Positions 1 through 7,415 of a DNA stretch of 64,000 nucleotides are shown here, piece by piece. Each line of letters opens with the position of its first letter. Positions within the stretch are counted from its first letter, which is position 1. The translations under genes were made by a program, and so were the position numbers. Location: NCBI RefSeq assembly GCF_020193655.1, contig NZ_JADYVE010000001.1:1364001-1428000 (forward strand), in the 5' to 3' direction. The notes under the pieces were generated by a model. It did not search any database and had not been told where the DNA came from. It saw only the letters and a program-made list of their open reading frames with translations. The DNA comes from Ensifer sp. IC3342. Lineage in GTDB: Bacteria > Pseudomonadota > Alphaproteobacteria > Rhizobiales > Rhizobiaceae.

Positions 1-81
1 GGAACCGACCGGACCATGTTTGCAGCGCTTGGCGAACGCGGCCGCTTCCTGACCGTTGCCAACGGACAGGTTTCCGGGTGA
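1..81 (+). CDS. C-terminal end of an unidentified protein (partial)
   Basis: Frame 1 is open from the first base to a TGA at 79-81 and gives 26 residues ending in VANGQVSG. The gene begins outside the window. The fragment is too short for me to assign a family. It lies on the same strand as the MoeB-like gene, about 100 bp upstream, so the two might be co-transcribed. The spacer at 82-181 holds a ribosome-binding site for that gene and nothing else I recognise. Confidence 0.4.
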   Translation, partial: GTDRTMFAALGERGRFLTVANGQVSG

Positions 82-181
82 GACTCGCACCTTGGAGAGG
101 ATGCGGAGAAGAATCGATCACGTTTATGATATTCGGCCGGTTCGCCCCTAAATCAACGTGATGCAACGGAAAGGGTCCCGA

Positions 182-946
182 ATGACGATCGACGCAAAGC
201 TCGACACGGCGGAAATCGCCCGCTACGCACGCCACATCGTCTTGCCGGAAGTGGGCGGAGCGGGGCAGCAGAAGCTGAAGGCCGCGCGCGCTCTCGTCAT
301 TGGCGCGGGCGGCCTCGGCGCGCCCGTGCTCCAGTATCTCGCCGCGGCGGGCGTTGGAACACTCGGCGTCATCGACGACGACGTCGTGTCGCTGTCGAAT
401 CTGCAGCGGCAGGTCATTCACACAACCGCGGATATCGGCCGACCAAAGGTCGAGAGCGCCGTGATGGCGATCAATGCGCTGAACCCGCATGTTACGGCCA
501 CGATGCATCACACGCGGCTCGAGGCCGGGAATGCGGAGGAAATCTTCCGCCATTACCATCTCGTCATCGATGGCTCGGACAATTTCGATACGCGTTATCT
601 GGCGGCAGACACGGCCGAAGCGGCGCAGGTTCCGCTGGTCACCGGCGCCGTCGGCCGCTTCGACGGGTCCGTCACCGTGCTGAAACCCTACGAAACCGAT
701 GCCGAGGGCCATCCAAACCCATCCTATCGCGACCTCTTTCCCGCCCCTCCCCCGCCGGGCGTGGTTCCCTCCTGCGCCGAGGCTGGCGTTCTCGGCGCCT
801 TGACCGGCGTCATCGGCACGCTGCAGGCGATGGAGGCGATCAAGCTCATCACCGGGATCGGCCAGCCGCTCGTTGGCCGGCTGCTGCTCTACGATGCGCT
901 CGCGGCTGAGTTCAGCACGATCCGGTATCGCCGTGGCGCAGCTTGA
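182..946 (+). CDS. moeB: MoeB/ThiF family (HesA-type) sulfur-carrier adenylyltransferase
   Basis: 254-residue E1-like enzyme that adenylates the C-terminal glycine of a ubiquitin-like sulfur carrier (MoaD for molybdopterin, possibly ThiS for thiamine). The nucleotide-binding loop GAGGLG is at about residue 41, followed by the DDD...NLQRQ segment typical of the family and the IDGSDNFDTR motif with the catalytic aspartate. VPSCAEAGVLG carries the conserved cysteine. The structural zinc ligands are missing: the usual CxxC before this motif reads SYRD, and the protein ends without the second CxxC. I chose ATG 182 over GTG 158 and ATG 161 because GGAAAGGG lies 6 bp upstream. The degenerate GNAT gene follows after 7 bp. 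MoeB and ThiF cannot be separated from sequence alone. Confidence 0.85.
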   Translation: MTIDAKLDTAEIARYARHIVLPEVGGAGQQKLKAARALVIGAGGLGAPVLQYLAAAGVGTLGVIDDDVVSLSNLQRQVIHTTADIGRPKVESAVMAINALNPHVTATMHHTRLEAGNAEEIFRHYHLVIDGSDNFDTRYLAADTAEAAQVPLVTGAVGRFDGSVTVLKPYETDAEGHPNPSYRDLFPAPPPPGVVPSCAEAGVLGALTGVIGTLQAMEAIKLITGIGQPLVGRLLLYDALAAEFSTIRYRRGAA

Positions 947-953
947 GGGCACC

Positions 954-1416
954 ATGAAGGTGATCCGCATCGACGGTCGCTTCGAAGAATTGCTAGCGCT
1001 GATCCTCGCATCCTTCGCCTATATGGATGGACGGACGGATCGATCCACCCTCTTCCGCGCATGCGCTGACGCCGGAAGCGCTTCGTCGAAAGGCCGAAGA
1101 CGAGATTGCCTTTGTTGCCCTCACCGGGCGTGATCTCATCGGCTGCGTGTTCTGCAAGCGGGAGCCGGATTGCCTCTGTATCGGCAAGCTCGCCGTCGCG
1201 CCCTCATCACAGCGCAAGGGCGCGGGGCGGCTGCTTCTCGCGGCCGCCGAAGAGATGGCGCGCGAACTGAAACTTCCCGCCCTGCGGCTGCAGACGCGCA
1301 TCGAGCTTTCCGAGAATCACGCGAGGTTCTCGGCCTGGGGCTTTGTCGAGACCGACCGTTCGGCCCATCCCGGCTTCACCCGCCCGACGTCGATCGAAAT
1401 GCGCAAACGCCTGTAG
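954..1416 (+). pseudogene. GNAT N-acetyltransferase broken by a 4-bp frameshift
   Basis: A GNAT acetyltransferase would use acetyl-CoA to acetylate an unknown amine. The N-terminal part starts at ATG 954 and reads MKVIRIDGRFEELLAL...FAYMDGR in one frame. The rest (DPPSSAHALTPEAL... to the stop at 1416), which contains the acetyl-CoA-binding segment APSSQRKGAGRLLLAA, is in another frame. The break falls in 1023-1038, where the tetranucleotides ATGG and ACGG each occur twice in tandem. Removing one 4-bp unit restores a continuous reading frame of about 150 codons. Without correction only the 129-codon part from ATG 1027 is intact. This may be a true mutation, a slippage-prone switch or a sequencing error. 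It follows the moeB-like gene by 7 bp. Confidence 0.7.
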
Positions 1417-1428
1417 CGTTGGAACGAC

Positions 1429-1461
1429 GCAAATCCGGACGGAAACCCGTTCTGGATTTGC
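1429..1461. repeat. Intergenic hairpin between convergent genes
   Basis: GCAAATCC (1429-1436) pairs with GGATTTGC (1454-1461) around a GC-rich loop. It sits in the 46-bp gap between the GNAT remnant and the convergent dehydrogenase stop. From memory, this resembles a short palindromic element common in rhizobial spacers. It could act as a bidirectional terminator, but there is no U-tract. Confidence 0.5.
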
Positions 1462-1462
1462 T

Positions 1463-2467
1463 CTAATCCCGCCCCGGCAGCACCCGGTCCGGCGGACGGT
1501 GGCCGTCGAAGAAGGTGCGGATATTGATCACCACCTTTTCACCCATGTCGATACGGCCTTCGAGGGTCGCGGAGCTCATATGCGGCAAGAGCACCACCTT
1601 GCCTTCGCCGGCGAGTTTGACGAGCTTCGGACTGACCGCCGGCTCGTTCTCGAAAACGTCGAGCCCGGCGCCGGCGATTTTGCCTTCCCTCAGGCACTTG
1701 ATCAGTGCTGTCTCGTCAATGACATCGCCGCGTGCAGTGTTGACGATGTAGCTATCCGGGCGCATCAGCGCCAGCCGTCGGGCCGAGATCAGGTGGTACG
1801 TCGCGGGCGTCGAGGGGCAGTTCACCGAGACGATGTCGACACGGGCAAGCATCTGGTCGAGGCTGTCCCAATAGGTCGCCTCGAGCATTTCCTCGGTCTC
1901 GGGCTTGACCCGGTGGCGGTTGTGATAGTGGATCGAAAGTCCGAAGGCCTTGGCGCGGCGGGCGACGGCGGTGCCGATCCGGCCCATGCCGACGATACCG
2001 ATGCGTTTGCCGGCGATACGGCGGCCCAGCATCCAGGTTGGTGACCAGCCCGCCCATTCCCCCTTGCGATCGGTCAGGATCTGTGCACCCTCGGCGAGCC
2101 GTCGCGGCACCGCGAGGATGAGCGCCATGGTCATGTCGGCGGTGTCTTCGGTAAGCACATTCGGGGTGTTGGTGACGGTAATGCCCCTGCGAGCGGCCGC
2201 GTCGACATCGATGTTGTCGACACCGTTCGAGAAGGCGGCAATCAGCCGCAACTGCGGCCCCGCCTGCTCGATCAGCGCAGCATCGATACGATCCGTCACC
2301 GTCGGCACGAGCACGTCGACCCGCTTGACCGCAGCAACCAGCTCCGGCTGGGTGCGCGGCGTGTCGTCGACATTCAGCTCTGCGTCGAAGAGTTCGCGCA
2401 TGCGGGTTTCGACGACATCCGGTAGTTTCCGGGTGATGTAGACCGTTGGCTTCTTCTTGCTTGTCAT
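1463..2467 (-). CDS. D-isomer-specific 2-hydroxyacid dehydrogenase (glyoxylate/hydroxypyruvate reductase type)
   Basis: 334-residue NAD(P)-dependent reductase of the GyaR/glycerate dehydrogenase group, which interconverts 2-oxo acids such as glyoxylate or hydroxypyruvate and D-2-hydroxy acids. The Rossmann motif GIVGMGRIGTAVARR is near residue 160. The catalytic triad of the family is visible: Arg in NTARGDVID, Glu in DVFENEP and His in LLPHMSSATLEGR. The start at 2467 (MTSKKK) is preferred because the upstream in-frame extension does not look conserved. The exact substrate cannot be read from the sequence. A second, GhrA-type reductase is encoded at 19705-20664 and is only distantly related. 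Confidence 0.88.
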   Translation of the reverse strand: MTSKKKPTVYITRKLPDVVETRMRELFDAELNVDDTPRTQPELVAAVKRVDVLVPTVTDRIDAALIEQAGPQLRLIAAFSNGVDNIDVDAAARRGITVTNTPNVLTEDTADMTMALILAVPRRLAEGAQILTDRKGEWAGWSPTWMLGRRIAGKRIGIVGMGRIGTAVARRAKAFGLSIHYHNRHRVKPETEEMLEATYWDSLDQMLARVDIVSVNCPSTPATYHLISARRLALMRPDSYIVNTARGDVIDETALIKCLREGKIAGAGLDVFENEPAVSPKLVKLAGEGKVVLLPHMSSATLEGRIDMGEKVVINIRTFFDGHRPPDRVLPGRD

Positions 2468-2651
2468 CGTTATGCGCGGCCCTCGTTCACGGGTCCTTAA
2501 CCAAGTTGGGTGATAGTTTCTCCCTGTAGTCGCAATTTCTACCAGACCCGGTGGCGAAGACAATTGAAAGTCACTGCCTGACACCGGATTTGCACCCCAA
2601 GCCGACGGGCCAGATCAAAGTGCGCCTTCAAGGCCTAGCTTCTATCGGAAC

Positions 2652-3203
2652 ATGAGCTTCGTCATGCGTGATGTCGTTTCCAGCTTCTCGACCGTGTTGG
2701 TAGCCGCCTGCATCGGGATGGCCATGATGACCTCCGGCGCCTTTGCCCAAGCGGCGAAAGGTGCGAGCGGCCTGCCGCTGCCGCGCTTTGTCAGCCTGAA
2801 GGCGAAGAGCGTCAACTTACGAATCGGACCGAGCCTCGACTACGCGGTGGCCTTCCGCTACCTCAAGTCGGGCGTGCCAGTGGAAATCATCCAGGAATAC
2901 GACAACTGGCGCCGCATTCGCGACGCGGACGGGACGGAGGGCTGGGTGAACCAGGCGCTTCTTTCCGGCGACCGGACCGCACTTGCCGCCCCGTGGATGC
3001 GCGGCAAGGGCGAAGGCATCTTCGTCAACCTCCGCCGCGATCCTCAAAGCACGGCGCCGATCGTGGCGCGGATAGAGCCCGGCGTCATGCTGCAGATCGG
3101 CGAATGCAATGGCGACTGGTGCCGCGCTGAAACGCAAGGCGTCGAAGGCTGGATCGCTCAAGGCGAGATCTGGGGCGCCTATCCGGGCGAAGCCTTCAAG
3201 TAA
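2652..3203 (+). CDS. Secreted bacterial SH3-domain protein
   Basis: 183 residues with an N-terminal signal peptide ending near AFAQA (about residues 30-35). It carries two SH3_3/SH3_4-like repeats: SVNLRIGPSLDYAVAFRYLKSG with DGTEGWVNQ, then IFVNLRRDPQSTAPIVARIEPG with GVEGWIAQ. Such periplasmic SH3 proteins are thought to bind cell-wall peptides, but the role here is unknown. ATG 2652 is used; ATG 2664 is also possible. It is divergent from the hydroxyacid dehydrogenase across about 185 bp and convergent with the small P-loop kinase. Confidence 0.8.
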   Translation: MSFVMRDVVSSFSTVLVAACIGMAMMTSGAFAQAAKGASGLPLPRFVSLKAKSVNLRIGPSLDYAVAFRYLKSGVPVEIIQEYDNWRRIRDADGTEGWVNQALLSGDRTALAAPWMRGKGEGIFVNLRRDPQSTAPIVARIEPGVMLQIGECNGDWCRAETQGVEGWIAQGEIWGAYPGEAFK

Positions 3204-3269
3204 GTCGCTCCTGGCTGGCAACGGCTGTTAGCTCGTCGGCTCAAGCGTTCGCACAAAAGGGCCGGGCGT

Positions 3270-3300
3270 GTCGAAAGTCATAGCTTTTTTGACTTTCGAC
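3270..3300. repeat. 11-bp perfect inverted repeat across the end of the P-loop kinase gene
   Basis: The 11-bp arm GTCGAAAGTCA (3270-3280) pairs perfectly with TGACTTTCGAC (3290-3300) around a 9-nt loop containing a T-run. The stop codon of the minus-strand gene (3278-3280) lies inside one arm. It separates two convergent genes and is probably a transcript-end hairpin. Confidence 0.7.
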
Positions 3301-3787
3301 CAAGCTCCAGATCGGCAACGAGTTCATCCACGCCCTTCGTCGCGGTGTCGACCACGAGGGTACGCGGCCCCCAATCTTCGTAGACTCGATCGGTAATCTC
3401 TTGCCACGTTGGTTTTGATAGCCCCTCTACATCGGTCACCCGGGTCTCTACCCGTCGGCGATGTTCCGCCTTGTCCGAACAGATGACCTCCACCTCGACG
3501 GCTGGTGTCGCCGATCGGTCTGCTACCGACAGCCAGGCGTCTCTCGTGATTTTTAAGCAATTTACGGAGTCCGCAACGACGGTGTGGCCGAGAGTGAGAT
3601 TGTCCTCAGCCACCCCGTAAGCCGCTACGTATCCTGCCGGTCCGACGTCCGAGCTTGGGGCACCCGAAGCCCGAATGCTCTGCTCGATCGTATCAACGCG
3701 CACATGCACAGCTTTCAACAGCTTCGCTAAGGCACGAGCAATTGTCGTTTTCCCGGTTCCCGGCAGGCCACCCAAAATAATGAGCAT
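3278..3787 (-). CDS. Small P-loop (AAA_33-type) kinase-like ATPase
   Basis: 169 residues starting MLIILGGLPGTGKTTIARAL, so the Walker A motif is at the very N-terminus. A DTIEQSIR segment follows, then DSVNCLKITRDAW and a basic region with EHRRRVETRV. The pattern resembles the AAA_33/zeta-toxin/chloramphenicol-phosphotransferase group of small-molecule kinases; the substrate is unknown. The start at 3787 is chosen because an upstream start would run into the adenosine kinase gene and add unconserved residues. It lies 46 bp downstream of adenosine kinase on the same strand, so co-transcription is likely. The last codons are part of an 11-bp inverted repeat. Confidence 0.75.
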   Translation of the reverse strand: MLIILGGLPGTGKTTIARALAKLLKAVHVRVDTIEQSIRASGAPSSDVGPAGYVAAYGVAEDNLTLGHTVVADSVNCLKITRDAWLSVADRSATPAVEVEVICSDKAEHRRRVETRVTDVEGLSKPTWQEITDRVYEDWGPRTLVVDTATKGVDELVADLELGRKSKKL

Positions 3788-3833
3788 GAATGCTTCCAGC
3801 GATCGTGAAAACCGCGCTCTTGGCCGACAAGAA

Positions 3834-4826
3834 TCAGACGAGGCCCGCTTCCTTGGCAGCTGTGGCAAGCGATATCATCGGACGCGGACCGATCTGCCCG
3901 ATCACGATGCCGGCGGAGAGATTGCCGAGCTTGCTGCAGACTTCCAGCGAGCGCCCCGATGTGTAACCGTGGAGGAACCCGGCCGCATAGAGGTCTCCGG
4001 CACCGGTCGTGTCGACCACCTGCTCGATGGCGTTTGCCCTGACGCGCACACGCTCGTCGCCACGAATGACGACTGAGCCCTCTTCGCTCAGCGTCACGGC
4101 CGCGAGCTTGCAGTCTTTCGCGAGCGCCTTGAGCGCAAAATCGAAATCCTCCGTCTCGTAAAGCGCCAGGGCTTCCTGCCTATTAGCAAAGACGATGTCC
4201 ACGGTGCCGGAACGCATCAGGTCGAGGAACTCGTCGCGATAGCGATGAACACAGAAGCTGTCCGAGAGCGTCATGGCCATTTCGCGGCCGTTGGCATGGG
4301 CGATTCGGGCCGCCTCGCGGATCGCATCCTTGGCCCGCGGCGGGTCCCACAGATAGCCTTCGAAATAGGTGACCTTGGATTGCGCGACGACATCCTCCTC
4401 TACATCTTCGGGGCCGAGCTCGACGCAGGCGCCGAGATAGGTGTTCATCGACCGCTCGCCGTCTTCCGTCACGAAGATCATCGAGCGTGCGGTCGGCGGC
4501 AGACTTTCGAGCGGCTTCGTCTGGAAATAGACGCCCTGCGCCCGGATGTCGTGCGTGAAAATGTCGCCGAGCTGATCACTGGCGATCTTGCCGAAATAGG
4601 CCGCCCGCCCGCCCAGGCTCGCAACACCAGCCGCCGTGTTGCCGGCGCTGCCGCCCGAGGCCTCAACCGCCGGACCCATCCGCGAATAGAGCAACTCGGC
4701 TCGATCCGCGTCGATGAGGTTCATCGCGCCCTTGATGATCCCGTTCTCCACAAGAAAGCTGTCATCGCAGCGCGCAATGATATCGACGATCGCGTTGCCG
4801 ATCGTCAGCACATCGTATTTTGTCAT
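3834..4826 (-). CDS. Adenosine kinase, PfkB/ribokinase family
   Basis: 330-residue cytoplasmic sugar/nucleoside kinase that phosphorylates adenosine to AMP with ATP. The first PfkB signature appears as GGSAGNTAAGVASLGGRAAYFGK (about residues 58-80). The second, VVDTTGAGDLYAAGFLHG, carries the catalytic aspartate near the C-terminus. The YFEGYLWDPP and NRQEALALY segments also fit alphaproteobacterial adenosine kinases. Full length. The P-loop kinase gene follows, and endonuclease III lies upstream on the same strand after about 96 bp. Adenosine is the most likely substrate, though PfkB substrate calls from sequence are never certain. Confidence 0.85.
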   Translation of the reverse strand: MTKYDVLTIGNAIVDIIARCDDSFLVENGIIKGAMNLIDADRAELLYSRMGPAVEASGGSAGNTAAGVASLGGRAAYFGKIASDQLGDIFTHDIRAQGVYFQTKPLESLPPTARSMIFVTEDGERSMNTYLGACVELGPEDVEEDVVAQSKVTYFEGYLWDPPRAKDAIREAARIAHANGREMAMTLSDSFCVHRYRDEFLDLMRSGTVDIVFANRQEALALYETEDFDFALKALAKDCKLAAVTLSEEGSVVIRGDERVRVRANAIEQVVDTTGAGDLYAAGFLHGYTSGRSLEVCSKLGNLSAGIVIGQIGPRPMISLATAAKEAGLV

Positions 4827-4922
4827 GAACTCCGTCCGGTTTCCTGAAATGACCGGTCTCCGTTAATACCGGTTTTCCGGCCATTTGGAAGTCACAACGC
4901 AAAAATGACCAACGGATGCCTC

Positions 4923-5696
4923 TCAGCCGGCAATGGGCACGACCTGCGGCGGCAGTTCGACCAAGGGGGCCGGTATATCGCAACTTTTTTCCGAGAACTT
5001 GCAGAGGTCGGCGATGACGCAACGCTCGCACTCCGGCCGGCGTGCCTTGCAGACGTAGCGACCGTGCAGGATCAGCCAATGGTGCGCGTGGTAAAGATAG
5101 GCCTCGGGGATGACGCTGAGCAGATGCGCTTCCACTTCGTCGGGCGTCCTGCCCGGCGCCAGGCGAATGCGATTGGCGATGCGGAAGATATGGGTGTCGA
5201 CGGCGATGGTCGGCTGGCCGAAAGCCATCGACAAGACGACATTGGCGGTCTTGCGTCCGACGCCCGGCAAGGTAACCAGTTCTTCCCGTGTCCGGGGTAC
5301 CTCACTGCCGAAATCGGTGATCAGTTTCTCCGAGAGCGCGATGACGTTTTTCGCCTTGTTGCGGTAGAGCCCGATCGTCTTAATATAGTCTTGAAGCTTT
5401 TCCTCGCCCAGCGCCAGCATCTTTTGCGGAGTATCGGCAACGGCAAAGAGCGCGCGCGTCGCTTTGTTGACGCCGGCATCGGTTGCCTGGGCCGAAAGAG
5501 CGACCGCCACTACCAGCGTGAACGGATTGACGTGTTCGAGTTCGCCCCTCGGTTCCGGGCGCTGCACCGAGAAACGGCGGAAGATCTCCTCGACTTCGGC
5601 AGCGCTGTAGGCGCTGCGCTGCGCCCGCGCCAGGCGGACTGTCGCAGCGTTCGATTTTGACGATTGTTTCGGCGATTTCAGCTTCACGTTTTTCAT
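4923..5696 (-). CDS. nth: Endonuclease III (DNA glycosylase/AP lyase)
   Basis: 257-residue base-excision-repair enzyme that removes oxidised pyrimidines and nicks the abasic site. The helix-hairpin-helix motif LPGVGRKTANVVLS contains the catalytic lysine, and VDTHIFR supplies the catalytic aspartate. The 4Fe-4S cluster loop is intact as C-x6-C-x2-C-x5-C near the C-terminus. The basic N-terminal extension (MKNVKLKSPKQSSKSN) is common in rhizobial copies. The start at 5696 avoids overlap with the divergent DUF2244 gene. Only 22 bp separate the two starts, and a promoter-like TTGCCT-17-CTATAG places the transcript start at the ATG, suggesting a leaderless mRNA. Confidence 0.92.
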   Translation of the reverse strand: MKNVKLKSPKQSSKSNAATVRLARAQRSAYSAAEVEEIFRRFSVQRPEPRGELEHVNPFTLVVAVALSAQATDAGVNKATRALFAVADTPQKMLALGEEKLQDYIKTIGLYRNKAKNVIALSEKLITDFGSEVPRTREELVTLPGVGRKTANVVLSMAFGQPTIAVDTHIFRIANRIRLAPGRTPDEVEAHLLSVIPEAYLYHAHHWLILHGRYVCKARRPECERCVIADLCKFSEKSCDIPAPLVELPPQVVPIAG

Positions 5697-5732
5697 GCTG
5701 CATCTATAGTCATTGGTTATGACCGAAGGCAA
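5682..5732. promoter_or_regulatory. Overlapping divergent promoters sharing one CTATAG -10 element
   Basis: CTATAG at 5704-5709 is self-complementary and fits the Sinorhizobium -10 consensus on both strands. Minus strand: TTGCCT (5727-5732), 17-nt spacer, CTATAG; the predicted start falls on the nth ATG at 5696. Plus strand: CTTCAC (5682-5687), 16-nt spacer, CTATAG; the predicted start falls within 1-2 nt of the DUF2244 ATG at 5719. Neither gene has a convincing ribosome-binding site. Confidence 0.5.
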
Positions 5733-6216
5733 CGCCGAGACCTCCATCAACGACCAGCCGATCTTTGCGGCCGAGCTTACGCCCTACCGTTCGCTCGGCC
5801 TCAAAGGTTTCAAGGTCCTTCTGATGATCGCAGGCGCGATGGGCCTCATGCACATATTCGTGTTCCTGGTCATCGGTGCATGGCCGATCGTCTTTTTCTT
5901 CGGCCTGGACTTCGTCCTGCTCTTCGGCGCCTTCTGGCTCAATTATCGTTCCGCACGCGCCCGGGAAGAAGTCAGCGTCTCGCGGACCGACGTGTCGGTC
6001 AAGAAATTCACCCCATCGGGGAGAATGACCGAGCATCGCTTCAATCCCTTCTGGGCGCGATTCAGCATCAAGCGGCACCAGGAGATCGGCATCGTTTCGA
6101 TGTGGATCGTCGGCGGTGGCCGCCAGACCGACATCGGCTCCTTCCTCAATCGTGACGACCGCGAAACCTTCGCGCTGGCCTTTGCCCGTGCGCTCGCGAC
6201 CGCCCGCGGGCGCTGA
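5719..6216 (+). CDS. DUF2244 family membrane protein
   Basis: 165 residues with two adjacent hydrophobic helices (about residues 40-80, around LLMIAGAMGLMHIFVFLVIG and IVFFFGLDFVLLFGAFWLNY), followed by a soluble domain with RFNPFWARFSIKRH and the closing FLNRDDRETFALAFARAL motif. This layout is typical of DUF2244 proteins, which have no established function. ATG 5719 is preferred to the TTG at 5713. It is divergent from nth with overlapping promoters and probably a very short or absent 5' leader. About 115 bp downstream, the Ada-like gene has its own strong ribosome-binding site. Confidence 0.82.
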   Translation: MTEGNAETSINDQPIFAAELTPYRSLGLKGFKVLLMIAGAMGLMHIFVFLVIGAWPIVFFFGLDFVLLFGAFWLNYRSARAREEVSVSRTDVSVKKFTPSGRMTEHRFNPFWARFSIKRHQEIGIVSMWIVGGGRQTDIGSFLNRDDRETFALAFARALATARGR

Positions 6217-6330
6217 CTTGAAACGGCGCAATTGCGGACTCTTCCAGGCACTGCTCCGCACCGACGCGCACAAGAATCGGGTGGTTATCCACTCGCCACA
6301 TGATTACCTGTAGGCTGACAGGAGGCGATC

Positions 6331-7203
6331 ATGAACGTTGTTACTTCCATTCCGACCGACATCACTCCCGAAGGCACGGATTACGATACGGTCAGCCGCG
6401 TGATCGAGATGCTGACCGAGGATTACCGCGATCAGCCATCGCTCGAAACCGTCGCCCGATGCCTCGGTCAGTCGCCGACGCAATTGCAAAAGACCTTCAC
6501 CCGCTGGGCGGGATTGTCGCCCAAGGCCTTTCTCCAGGCGGTGACGCTCGATCACGCCAAACGGCTGCTGCGGCAGGAGGACATGCCGTTGCTCGAGACC
6601 AGCATCGAAGTGGGCCTGTCCGGTCCCAGCCGGTTGCACGACCTCTTCGTCACGCACGAGGCAATGTCGCCCGGCGAATGGAAGGCGCGCGGTGCCGGGT
6701 TGACCATTCGCTACGGCTTCCACCCCTCGCCCTTCGGAACCGCGCTCGTCATGGTCACCGAGCGTGGCCTTGCCGGACTTGCCTTTGCCGATTCCGGCGA
6801 GGAGCGCTCGAGCTTCGACGATATGGCCCGGCGGTGGCCGAAGGCGAGCTATGTCGAGGACAGTGCAGCAACGGCGCGTTATGCCGCCCGTATCTTCAAT
6901 CCGGAGCGCTGGTGCGCGGAGGAGCCGCTTCGCATCTTTCTCATCGGCTCGGATTTCCAGATCCGGGTATGGCAGGCGCTCTTGAACATCCCGCTTGGGA
7001 AAGCGACGACCTATTCGAAGATTGCCGACGAGATCGGCCAGCCGACCGCGTCACGCGCCGTCGGCGCGGCCGTCGGACGCAATCCGATTTCCTTCGTCGT
7101 GCCCTGCCACCGTGCGCTCGGCAAGAGCGGCGATCTTACCGGCTACCACTGGGGCCTGACGCGCAAGCGCGCGATTCTCGGCTGGGAAGCGGGCAAGGCG
7201 TGA
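6331..7203 (+). CDS. ada: Ada-type AraC-domain methylated-DNA--protein-cysteine methyltransferase
   Basis: 290 residues. The N-terminal half is an AraC-type helix-turn-helix domain (about residues 20-115: LETVARCLGQSPTQLQKTFTRWAG, then SRLHDLFVTHEAMSPGEWK). The C-terminal half is the O6-methylguanine-DNA methyltransferase domain with its PCHRAL active-site cysteine (about residue 260) and upstream FQIRVWQALLNIPLGKATTYS. The Cys-rich N-terminal metal domain that makes E. coli Ada a methylphosphotriester sensor is absent, so inducibility by that route is not expected. A strong AGGAGG lies 5 bp before ATG 6331. It repairs alkylated guanine and probably regulates itself or its targets. Confidence 0.88.
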   Translation: MNVVTSIPTDITPEGTDYDTVSRVIEMLTEDYRDQPSLETVARCLGQSPTQLQKTFTRWAGLSPKAFLQAVTLDHAKRLLRQEDMPLLETSIEVGLSGPSRLHDLFVTHEAMSPGEWKARGAGLTIRYGFHPSPFGTALVMVTERGLAGLAFADSGEERSSFDDMARRWPKASYVEDSAATARYAARIFNPERWCAEEPLRIFLIGSDFQIRVWQALLNIPLGKATTYSKIADEIGQPTASRAVGAAVGRNPISFVVPCHRALGKSGDLTGYHWGLTRKRAILGWEAGKA

Positions 7204-7256
7204 TGTGATGGGGTACCAGCGGCCGAATGGAGGATACGTCTTTCCGCCCGCGGATC

Positions 7257-7386
7257 GCCCCTCATCCGGCCTGCCGGCCACCTTCTCCCCGCAGGCGGGG
7301 CGAAGGAGACTCGCGGCCCCGTCTCAGTCCCCTCGCCCCGCGGGCGGGGCGGGGCTAGTTCTCGGGTTAAACCCGAGGAGAGGGGC
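7257..7386. repeat. RIME-like mosaic intergenic repeat, copy A
   Basis: It begins GCCCCTCATCCGGCCTGCCG and contains ACCTTCTCCCCGC facing GCGGGGCGAAGG, a second GC-rich hairpin and CTCGGGTTAAACCCGAG, and it ends GAGAGGGGC. The boundaries and internal hairpins match three other copies in this window. It fills the spacer between the Ada-type gene and convergent gpmA. Similar to the rhizobial intergenic mosaic elements as I recall them. Confidence 0.7.
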
Positions 7387-7415
7387 AAAATCGCCCTCGT
7401 CTCAGTGCGCCAAAG

